A DNA stretch of 13,708 nt from JBFGFG01 sp041627475 (lineage in GTDB: Bacteria > Actinomycetota > Nitriliruptoria > Nitriliruptorales > Nitriliruptoraceae), in contig JBFKQZ010000057.1 in assembly GCA_041627475.1 (NCBI GenBank), positions 1-13,708 on the forward strand, given 5' to 3'. Both the position numbers and the translations under genes were made by a program. The notes beneath the pieces were generated by a model. It saw nothing but the letters and a program-made list of their open reading frames with translations. It made no database searches and had not been told where the DNA came from. Below are positions 8,017 through 13,708 of this stretch, piece by piece. Every line of letters starts with the position of its first letter. Position 1 is the first letter of the stretch.

Positions 8017-8095
8017 CTCGTCCACTCCTGCGAGGTGTGCCGCTGCTGGCTCGGATGCTGGCCGTGAGCGTCACACCCTGCGACGGGACCGGGCA

Positions 8096-8147
8096 GCCGA
8101 CACGGGCGTCGGCGTCACCAACCCCGTTCACAGGTGAGCAGCTCACC
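8096..8147. repeat. Two small dyads between ccsB end and the PhzF gene
   Basis: The gap of about 146 bases between the ccsB stop and the PhzF-family start holds two inverted repeats. The first is GCCGAC (8096-8101) with GTCGGC (8108-8113) around a 6-base loop. The second is GGTGAGCAGCTCACC (8133-8147), a 15-base near-perfect palindrome around a central A. Both genes read leftwards, so these could be a terminator for ccsB, an operator for the PhzF gene, or both. The palindrome's almost zero-length spacer fits a protein-binding site better than an RNA hairpin. Confidence 0.35.
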
Positions 8148-8162
8148 GCGACCGTTCGCTGC

Positions 8163-9410
8163 TCAGCCGACGGTCTGGTCGATGCCGCCGTAGCTGTGGA
8201 GGCCGACGATCAGCAGGTTCACCGCGTAGTAGGTGAACAGCAGGACGCCGTAGGCGACCAGGCCCAGCCACGACGCACGACGCCCCTTCACGCCACGCGT
8301 GGCGCGGGCGTGCAGGTAGCCGGCGTAGGCGACCCAGGTGACGAACGAGCTCGTCTCCTTGGGGTCCCAGCCCCAGAACCGGCCCCAGGACTGCTCGGCC
8401 CACATGGCCCCGGTGATGACGGCGAACGTCCACAGCGGGAACGAGAACGCGATCGTCCGGTAGGTCAGCGAGTCCAGGGTCGTCGCGCTGGGGAGGTAGG
8501 GCACGGCCCACCACGCGACCAGCGTCAGTGCGGCCATGGTCCCGACCATCTGCACCGAGACCATCGGGTCCCACCAGATCAGCGAGAAGACGAGCGTGAC
8601 CAGCGCCACGCCACCCAGGATCGTCCACGGCGCACGCACGCCGGCGACCCGCTGGGTGAGGACCTCGCGCAGTGCGGCGCGGTAGGCGGCGTCCTGGTCG
8701 GCCTCGTCGATGTCGACGACGTCGGCCTCGACGCGCGACGGGACCGAGTCCAGCGTCTGGTCCTCGTCCGCGGCGGCCTCCCGGCCGACGTCAGCGCCGG
8801 CGCCGTCCTCCGTCGTCGGGGCCTGCGCGGCACCGACCGTGTTGGGACCGAACGACGAGCCGGCCTGCGCCGCGACGCGCGACTCGGCGGTGTCACGCAA
8901 CAGGTGCAGCGCGTTGAAGATCGCGCCCAGCGAGAAGATGCCGAACGAGATCACGATCGTCGTGACGTGGATGGCCCGCCACCACGTGTCGAGGATCGGC
9001 TGCAGCGGCGCGGGGTCGGAGTACAGCAGCAGCGACAGCACGAGCGTCAGCTCGGCGCCGAGCATGACGAAGCCCATCAGCTCGGGTCGGCGCATCTTCC
9101 ACTGGATCACGAGCAGGCCACCGAGCACCGTCGTCAGTGCGATGATCGAGGAGAACTCGAACATGTTGCCCAGCGGCAGCCGCCCGGACGCCTCGATGCG
9201 GACGACGACGTGGGCGAGGTGCGCGACGACACCGAGGATCGCCAGACCAGTCGCCCAGCGCAGCGACGCGGCGCCCGAGCCGTCGTGCTTGCCGTCGACG
9301 GCATCGAGCTTCGGCGCAGCCATCGCACGCAGGTAGAGGATCGCCGACGCGAGGTACAGGACCAGCGTCATCGGCGAGAACAGGAAGCGGCTGAGCTCAG
9401 CGGAGGTCAT
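8163..9410 (-). CDS. ccsB: System II cytochrome c maturation protein CcsB (CcsA/ResC family)
   Basis: CcsB (also called CcsA or ResC) handles heme in the membrane and, with ResB, attaches it to CxxCH motifs of apocytochromes c outside the membrane. The 415-residue polytopic protein carries the tryptophan-rich heme-handling (WWD) motif at about 337-352, with Trp337, Trp342, Trp346, Trp348 and Asp349. Candidate heme-ligand histidines are His64/67, His148 (RAIHVTT) and His405 (GLHSYGG). An unusually long acidic, low-complexity stretch (about 172-258) interrupts the membrane helices. The ATG start has GAGGTGG seven bases upstream and overlaps the resB stop as ATGA, so the two are translationally coupled. 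Confidence 0.94.
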   Translation of the reverse strand: MTSAELSRFLFSPMTLVLYLASAILYLRAMAAPKLDAVDGKHDGSGAASLRWATGLAILGVVAHLAHVVVRIEASGRLPLGNMFEFSSIIALTTVLGGLLVIQWKMRRPELMGFVMLGAELTLVLSLLLYSDPAPLQPILDTWWRAIHVTTIVISFGIFSLGAIFNALHLLRDTAESRVAAQAGSSFGPNTVGAAQAPTTEDGAGADVGREAAADEDQTLDSVPSRVEADVVDIDEADQDAAYRAALREVLTQRVAGVRAPWTILGGVALVTLVFSLIWWDPMVSVQMVGTMAALTLVAWWAVPYLPSATTLDSLTYRTIAFSFPLWTFAVITGAMWAEQSWGRFWGWDPKETSSFVTWVAYAGYLHARATRGVKGRRASWLGLVAYGVLLFTYYAVNLLIVGLHSYGGIDQTVG

Positions 9411-11035
9411 CGTGGGGCCACCTCGTCACGGGCTGCGGGGGTGAGGTCGGGTGCGTCCAGCGCGGCGCGCAGGTCGTCGGCCAGCTCGGCGAACTCTTCC
9501 TCGAAGGCCTGTGGACGCTGGAACGCCCGCCCGGCCACGGTCACGAGGGTACGCCCGTCCGCCGACCGCTCGACCCCCACCCACAGGCGACGGCGGTAGG
9601 CGTACAGCGCGGGCAGCAGGCCCAGGAGCAGCAGGGCCGACCCCAGCAGCAGCCACGGCACCTGCGGGCGGCTCGAGACCTGGAAGTTGGTCCAGCGACG
9701 CAGCTCGGCGAACTCGACGGTGACGTCGCTGTCGGGCAGCTCCACCACCTGCCCGAGGCGCAGGCCGCCGCGCGGGCCCTCCGTCAGCAGCTCGGTGTTG
9801 AGCGTGTTGACGTTCTGGGCAGCGGACAGCTGGAGGTCGCCGGTGTAGGACCGGAACACCAGCAGCGGCGCGTCCGCCCACGGGGCGCCGGTGATGACCG
9901 GTTGACCGTCGTCGCCCTCGGGCGCGTACGGGATGAGGAAGACGTCCAGCCCCACGTCGGGCTCGGCCGCCGGCGCCTTCACGGCGCCGCGGAACGCGCC
10001 GTTGTCGTTCACGGTGGTGGCGAGGAACCCGTCGAACACGACGTCCCGCCCCTCGCGGACCACGACGCGCGGGGCGTAGCCCCAGCCGAGGAGGTGGATC
10101 TTGAAGCCGTCGACCACGACCGGGCTGTTGCCCTTGACCGTGGCCCCGCGCACGTCGCCCTCGGCCGTCTCGATCGTCACGTCCGCCTCGAAGGTGCGCG
10201 GCGTGCCGCCGAACTGCGGGTCGCGGAACCACTCGACCCGGAACTCGTCGTTGGTCAGCTGGAACCCGCTGTGGTCCTCGGGGCCGAACCAGCGGCCGGG
10301 GTCGGCGATCCAGTAGCCGATCTCGGTGTCGGTGAAGCTCTCGCCCTCGGTGACGCCGACGAACCCCTCGAACGTCAGCAGCTGGCCGAAGACGATGGCC
10401 ACGAGCAGGACGTAGAACGACAGGTGGAACAGCAGGCTGCCGCCCTCACGCAGGACCACGCCCTTCTCGCCGGCGACCTGCGTGCCGCGGTCGCCGAGGT
10501 CACCGTCGCGCGTGCGCCAGCCGCGGTCGGCGAGGAACCCGCGCGCCGTCGCGTGGGCAGCGTCGGGCGCGAGGTCGGTGGTGATCTGCTCGACGTGCTC
10601 CTGGTCGCCGATGTGCCGGGTCAGCGGGGGGACGCTGTGCCGGGTGATGCGCCACCACGCCTTGATCCTGGGCAGCAGGCACGCCGTCAGCGAGGTGAAC
10701 AGCAGCAGCAGCGTCATGAGGAACAGGGGCGACGCGTAGACGTCGAAGGCGCCGATCGCGTCGAGGACGGTGGCGACCGCCTCACCCGGGCCGGCCTCGC
10801 CGCTGCGCCAGTCGGCGACCGTCTGCGGGACGTTGATCTCCTGCGGCACGACCGTCGCCACGATGCTCTCGAGCGCCAGGACACCCAGCAGCCACAGGGC
10901 GGTCCGCATCGTCCGCAGCCGGCGCCAGTTCTCCTTGACGGCAGCGACGAGCAGCCCCGACACCGACGGGGGTCGCGGCTCCCGCCGCACGGGCGGGTTC
11001 ATCTGCGGCGGAGGGGAGGACTCGAGCTTGCTCAC
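9407..11035 (-). CDS. resB: System II cytochrome c biogenesis protein ResB
   Basis: ResB (Ccs1) forms the cytochrome c synthase complex with CcsB. The 542-residue protein has three N-terminal membrane helices (about 43-63, 102-121, 200-220, the last with His204 in LLFHLSFYVL). A large extracytoplasmic domain follows (about 221-458), with the conserved GFKIHLLGWGYAP-type segment. A fourth helix (about 459-480) leads to a short cytoplasmic tail. The GTG at 11035 is chosen as start; an ATG at 11002 lacks any Shine-Dalgarno and an ATG at 11092 would run back through the untranslated gap. No thioredoxin-like ResA or CcdA gene is adjacent here, although these often accompany resB-ccsB. The leader contains an inverted repeat described separately. 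Confidence 0.92.
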   Translation of the reverse strand: MSKLESSPPPQMNPPVRREPRPPSVSGLLVAAVKENWRRLRTMRTALWLLGVLALESIVATVVPQEINVPQTVADWRSGEAGPGEAVATVLDAIGAFDVYASPLFLMTLLLLFTSLTACLLPRIKAWWRITRHSVPPLTRHIGDQEHVEQITTDLAPDAAHATARGFLADRGWRTRDGDLGDRGTQVAGEKGVVLREGGSLLFHLSFYVLLVAIVFGQLLTFEGFVGVTEGESFTDTEIGYWIADPGRWFGPEDHSGFQLTNDEFRVEWFRDPQFGGTPRTFEADVTIETAEGDVRGATVKGNSPVVVDGFKIHLLGWGYAPRVVVREGRDVVFDGFLATTVNDNGAFRGAVKAPAAEPDVGLDVFLIPYAPEGDDGQPVITGAPWADAPLLVFRSYTGDLQLSAAQNVNTLNTELLTEGPRGGLRLGQVVELPDSDVTVEFAELRRWTNFQVSSRPQVPWLLLGSALLLLGLLPALYAYRRRLWVGVERSADGRTLVTVAGRAFQRPQAFEEEFAELADDLRAALDAPDLTPAARDEVAPR

Positions 11036-11131
11036 GCCCCGGAGGGTAGGGAGGCACCCCGTCCCACTCGTCCGTGCGTGCGGTGGCCCCACGTCCCCTG
11101 TCCGCGGGACCAGCGACCCTCCGGGCGCGAC
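11036..11131 (-). promoter_or_regulatory. resB leader / upstream gene 3' region with nested inverted repeats
   Basis: This 96-base gap lies between the upstream gene's stop and the resB start on the minus strand. A 10-base inverted repeat flanks it: CCCGGAGGGT (11038-11047) and ACCCTCCGGG (11116-11125), 68 bases apart. The proximal arm ends three bases from the resB GTG. Inside lies a small hairpin, GTCCC (11093-11097) with GGGAC (11106-11110), placed where a terminator for the upstream gene would be. Whether resB has its own promoter here or is read through from upstream is not clear. Confidence 0.4.
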
Positions 11132-12034
11132 TCAGGCGGGGTCGAGCGACTGCAGCGTGAACACCACGTCCTCGCGGTACTGCTGCTCGGTGGCCCCACT
11201 GCTCGTCGTGGCGATCGAGCGCTGTTCCCGTACCCGCAGCCCCGTCGTCGGGTCGAGCCACAGGTCGAGCTGCCCCTCCCCGGTCACCCCGTCACCGCTG
11301 ACGGTGTAGGCGTACAGGAGCCGGTCCGCGGTCACGACCGTGCCGTCACCCAGCGTCACGTCCTCGGAGCCGACGTGCTCGACCGTGCCGGTGCTGGTGA
11401 TCCCGGGGCCCTGGCAGACGTGCTCGACGACGCGCCCCTGTTCGTCGGGGCGGTACAGCGCAGAGTCGCCCGAGCACGTGTAGACCGTGGTGCTCGGCGT
11501 CTCGCCGAACGTCCGCTCGAGGACCCAGTCGGTCCAGTCGAGGCCGCCGTCCGCGGCGAGGTCGAACGTGAACGTGTCCGCGTAGCGGTCCCCGGCCACG
11601 AGCTCCACCGACCACGTGGCACCGCCGCTCACGGTCGCCGTGGCCGTCGCCGGCAGCTGGTACTCCAGCGGTTCGACCCCGCCGGTCAGCGACCACGTGC
11701 CACTGCTCGCGTAGGTGTAGGTGCCCGCCGTCGGGGCGGCGAGATCCTCGTCCGCTGGGATCGCATCGTCGTCCCCGCCACTGCCGTCGGTCACGTCCTC
11801 GGTCGGCTCGCCGGCGGCAGGCTCCTCGCTCGCGTCCGCGCCGTCCGGGTCGGCGTCGTCAGCCTCATCGGCCCCGTCGGTCGCGTCGTCGGTCCCGCCG
11901 GACGCCACCTCGTCGGTCACGCCGTCGACCGCGACGTCGGCCGTGTCGTCACCGCCGGTGAGCAGCACCACGTTGAGGATCAGCAGCCCGGCGGCGATGG
12001 CGGCCAGGACGGCGGGGCGACGGGGCGACTCCAA
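11132..12034 (-). CDS. Unrecognised membrane-anchored extracytoplasmic protein with acidic linker
   Basis: I do not recognise this 300-residue protein. It starts with a short basic segment (SPRRP), one hydrophobic helix (about 8-25) with no lipobox cysteine, then a low-complexity linker (about 29-100) made almost entirely of Asp, Glu, Ala, Gly, Thr and Ser. A compact domain (about 104-300) rich in beta-strand-like Thr/Val stretches follows, with only two cysteines (187 and 207), which could form a disulfide outside the cell. WLDPTTGLRV near the C-terminus resembles strands of LprG/LolA-like lipid-carrier folds, but this is only an impression. The TTG start at 12034 is chosen for its GAGG nine bases upstream and its basic residues before the helix; a GTG at 12157 is the alternative. 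It lies upstream of resB on the same strand and is divergent from the kinase. Confidence 0.75.
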   Translation of the reverse strand: MESPRRPAVLAAIAAGLLILNVVLLTGGDDTADVAVDGVTDEVASGGTDDATDGADEADDADPDGADASEEPAAGEPTEDVTDGSGGDDDAIPADEDLAAPTAGTYTYASSGTWSLTGGVEPLEYQLPATATATVSGGATWSVELVAGDRYADTFTFDLAADGGLDWTDWVLERTFGETPSTTVYTCSGDSALYRPDEQGRVVEHVCQGPGITSTGTVEHVGSEDVTLGDGTVVTADRLLYAYTVSGDGVTGEGQLDLWLDPTTGLRVREQRSIATTSSGATEQQYREDVVFTLQSLDPA

Positions 12035-12179
12035 CGGCTGCGACCTCGGGACGGCGACGGGGCGGCAGCGTACGGTCGGCCGGCCGTCGGGACCGACCGC
12101 GGACGCCGGCGGACTCGGCGGCTCACGTCTGACACGACAGCGGCCGCGTCGGCACACTGCGTGACGAGGGGGGTGGACG
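12035..12179. promoter_or_regulatory. Divergent region between unknown gene and histidine kinase
   Basis: This gap of about 145 bases separates two outward-facing genes and should contain promoters for both. I see no clear -35/-10 pair. A 7-base inverted repeat, CGGTCGG (12073-12079) with CCGACCG (12093-12099), surrounds a GGCCGGCC core, but such patterns are common in DNA this GC-rich. At the right end GAGGGGGGTGG (12166-12176) looks like a Shine-Dalgarno placed for a start near 12180. Confidence 0.3.
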
Positions 12180-12227
12180 ATCGCGACTCGCAACCGACCG
12201 GCGCGCCGGTTCGCAGCCCGGGCCGCC

Positions 12228-13553
12228 GTGGTCCTGCTGGCGATCGGCATCACCGTGCACGCGTTCGTCGTGCAGGCGATCGACCGCGAGCTGGAGCGGC
12301 AGCTCGAGCTGCACGCACGGTTCGTCACCGCGTACGTCGTCGCGCCCGCGCTGGCCGAGGGTCGCAGCCCCGACGACGTCGCTGCCGCCGTCGTGACACG
12401 TGACCCGCAGGTCAACCAGCTGACGATCAGGGACGCCGACGAGTCGGTGCTCGGTCGTGCGGGGGCGCGCACCGGGACCGACGTGACCGACGTCGTGACC
12501 GTCCCAGGGACGGAGCTCCGTGCCGTCGTCGACCAGGACAGCGGCGCGTTGCAGACGGCCGCGACCGGCCTGACGCGACGACTCGCCGTCGTGCTCGGTG
12601 GCGGCCTGGCCGTCCTGTGGCTGGCGATCGTCCCCCTGGCCTACCGGCTCGGGCGGGAGCTGCGCGCCCAGGCCGACGAGCTGCGCGCCCAGTCGGTCGA
12701 GCTGCAGCGCCTGCTCGACCAGGAGCACCTGACCGTCGAGCGGCTGCGCGAGGTCGATCACATGCGCGACCGCTTCCTCGAGTCCATCTCGCACGAGCTG
12801 CGGACCCCGCTCACGGTCGTCAAGGGCTCGCTGCAGATGTTGTCGCTGAAGGGCGACAGCATCCCGGCGCCGATGCGTGCCCAGCTCATCGAGCGCGCCA
12901 CCGAGAAGGCCGAACGGCTGAGCGCGCTCCTCCAGGCCCTGCTCGATCTCAACGCGTCGGCCGAGGCCCCCGACAACGTCCACTGGGTCGAGCTGCGGGC
13001 CGCGGTCACCGAGGCCGGACGCCTGCTGCCGGACCGCCCGGTGGCGACCGACCTGGAGCTCGACGGCATCGTCACGAACCGGGCGCAGCTCGTGCGCGCA
13101 CTCGGCGCCCTGCTCAGCAACGCCGTCCGGCACGCACCGGGGGACGACCCCGTCCTGGTGCGCGCGGTCGTCCGTGACGGGACCGACGTCGAGCTGGTCG
13201 TCGCGGACCGTGGCCCCGGCATCCCGGTCGAGCTGCGCGAGGCCGTGTTCGAACCGTTCCGGCAGGGCGAGCTCCTCGACGGCCACTCCCCGGGCACCGG
13301 CATCGGGCTGTCCCTGGTCGCGGCCTTCGCAGCGCAGCACAACGGCCGGGCTTGGGCCGAGGACCGCCCGGGTGGTGGCACCGAGCTGCACGTCCTGCTC
13401 CGCGACGTCGTCGGCACGCGGGACGAGCACCCGCCGCCGGCCGTCGAGAGGGCCGGTGCCGACGCCGACCGGGGGGTCGTGCTGCCGGTCGCGTCCGGTG
13501 CCGACGCATCGCGCACTCGCGCCGCCGGCGACGACGGCGCGACGGAGCGCTAG
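12228..13553 (+). CDS. Sensor histidine kinase
   Basis: This membrane kinase senses a signal outside the cell and phosphorylates a partner response regulator. From the GTG at 12228 it is 441 residues: a membrane helix (about 1-18), an extracytoplasmic sensor of about 95 residues with no recognisable domain, a second helix (about 119-138), and a coiled-coil-like linker with LRAQ repeats (about 143-175) where a HAMP domain might be expected. The phosphoacceptor His189 sits in SISHELRTPL. The ATPase domain has the N box (Asn298, SNAVRHAPG), G1 DRGPGIP (327-333), the F box VFEPFRQG and G2 GTGIGLSLV (356-364). An Ala/Asp/Arg-rich tail of about 45 residues follows. The GTG start leaves no basic segment before the first helix and lacks a Shine-Dalgarno; an ATC at 12180 would fix both. 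No response regulator is adjacent, so the partner is unknown. Confidence 0.9.
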   Translation: MVLLAIGITVHAFVVQAIDRELERQLELHARFVTAYVVAPALAEGRSPDDVAAAVVTRDPQVNQLTIRDADESVLGRAGARTGTDVTDVVTVPGTELRAVVDQDSGALQTAATGLTRRLAVVLGGGLAVLWLAIVPLAYRLGRELRAQADELRAQSVELQRLLDQEHLTVERLREVDHMRDRFLESISHELRTPLTVVKGSLQMLSLKGDSIPAPMRAQLIERATEKAERLSALLQALLDLNASAEAPDNVHWVELRAAVTEAGRLLPDRPVATDLELDGIVTNRAQLVRALGALLSNAVRHAPGDDPVLVRAVVRDGTDVELVVADRGPGIPVELREAVFEPFRQGELLDGHSPGTGIGLSLVAAFAAQHNGRAWAEDRPGGGTELHVLLRDVVGTRDEHPPPAVERAGADADRGVVLPVASGADASRTRAAGDDGATER

Positions 13554-13708
13554 CCGAGCGTGGCCGGCTCCGGCTCTCCCAGTTCGGCGCGGTCGGCCGG
13601 CCGGACCACCACGGTCACACGGTCGCCCGTCCGCAGGCCGTCGACGACGGTGAAGGGCACGACCTCGTCATCGCGCCCCACGGCGACGGGCAGGCCGGCC
13701 TTGCCGCT
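13550..13708 (-). CDS. C-terminal fragment of an unidentified protein (5' part outside window)
   Basis: An open frame runs from the window edge to a TAG at 13550-13552 and encodes 52 residues. The sequence LPVAVGRDDEVVPFT...GLRTGDRVTVVVRP has the short-strand pattern and closing GD-x-V-x-VVV strand seen in RCK_C (TrkA-C) regulatory domains at the ends of ion-transport proteins. That family match is a weak impression from a short fragment. The acidic/Pro tail ends AELGEPEPATLG. Its stop codon overlaps the stop of the convergent histidine kinase through the palindrome CTAG (13550-13553). Confidence 0.6.
   Translation of the reverse strand, partial: SGKAGLPVAVGRDDEVVPFTVVDGLRTGDRVTVVVRPADRAELGEPEPATLG

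Noticed and set aside
8037..9599. 520-codon open frame on the + strand opposite ccsB
   Set aside because: It is a shadow of ccsB. The Arg/Asp/His-rich translation has no domain, while the minus strand has the complete heme-handling motif.
12073..12099. 7-base inverted repeat around a GGCCGGCC core as an operator
   Set aside because: Short CG-only repeats with a 13-base spacer are expected by chance at this base composition, and nothing else supports a binding site.
12035..12157. Longer version of the unknown anchored protein from the GTG at 12157
   Set aside because: It would add 41 Arg/Pro/Cys-rich residues before the membrane helix and nearly abut the divergent kinase start. The TTG at 12034 has a better Shine-Dalgarno and gives a normal anchor. 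It cannot be fully excluded.
9902..12403. 833-codon open frame on the + strand opposite resB and the unknown gene
   Set aside because: It runs across two minus-strand genes and into the kinase region. Composition is that of an antisense shadow and there is no family motif.
1..13708. Mobile element, CRISPR array, tRNA/rRNA gene or defence system
   Set aside because: No terminal repeats, transposase or integrase motifs, regularly spaced repeats, or tRNA-like cloverleaf were seen. Base composition and coding style are uniform across the window apart from the small AT-rich patch near 5667-5688.

Overview
The window is very GC-rich, gene-dense bacterial chromosome. GTG and TTG starts are common, starts overlap stops, and the proteins are rich in Asp, Glu, Ala and Val. 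The gene set points to a high-GC Gram-positive actinomycete-type bacterium: a menaquinone pathway, an ECF sigma factor with an RskA-type anti-sigma factor, and System II (ResB/CcsB) cytochrome c maturation. The acidic proteins would suit a salt- or alkali-tolerant lineage such as the Nitriliruptoria, but that placement is inference only.

Layout. (1) About 1-5650 is a menaquinone (vitamin K2) block. It holds the 3' half of an isochorismate synthase gene (menF, + strand), a tightly overlapping minus-strand run menA-menC-menD (transcribed in that order, both junctions 4-bp GTGA overlaps), and menE on the + strand, divergent from menA. These cover chorismate to isochorismate (MenF), SEPHCHC (MenD), o-succinylbenzoate (MenC), its CoA thioester (MenE) and the later prenylation of dihydroxynaphthoate (MenA). 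menH, menB and the final methyltransferase are not in the window. (2) About 5786-7086 is an ECF sigma factor and its membrane anti-sigma factor, overlapping by ATGA and followed by a strong hairpin. (3) About 7174-8016 is a PhzF-family isomerase on the minus strand. (4) About 8163-11035 is the minus-strand resB-ccsB pair, again overlapping by ATGA. These proteins deliver heme and attach it to apocytochromes c outside the membrane. (5) About 11132-12034 is an unrecognised membrane-anchored extracytoplasmic protein with a long acidic linker. (6) About 12180/12228-13553 is a sensor histidine kinase on the + strand with no response regulator beside it in the window. (7) The right edge holds 52 codons of the 3' end of another minus-strand gene.

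How the genes fit together: menaquinone and c-type cytochromes are both parts of a respiratory chain, so much of the window serves electron transport, with two regulatory modules (sigma/anti-sigma and the kinase) between them. No stretch above 300 bases lacks a gene. The largest gaps (5650-5785, 8017-8162, 12035-12179) are regulatory-sized and are described as features.

I see no tRNA, rRNA, CRISPR array, insertion sequence, phage gene or toxin/defence cassette. The region looks like ordinary core chromosome, and I found no convincing undescribed system. The points most worth a second look are small: a possible ATC start codon for the kinase, a long-range inverted repeat in front of resB, an AT-rich repeated motif upstream of the sigma factor, and the acidic low-complexity segments in CcsB and in the unknown protein.
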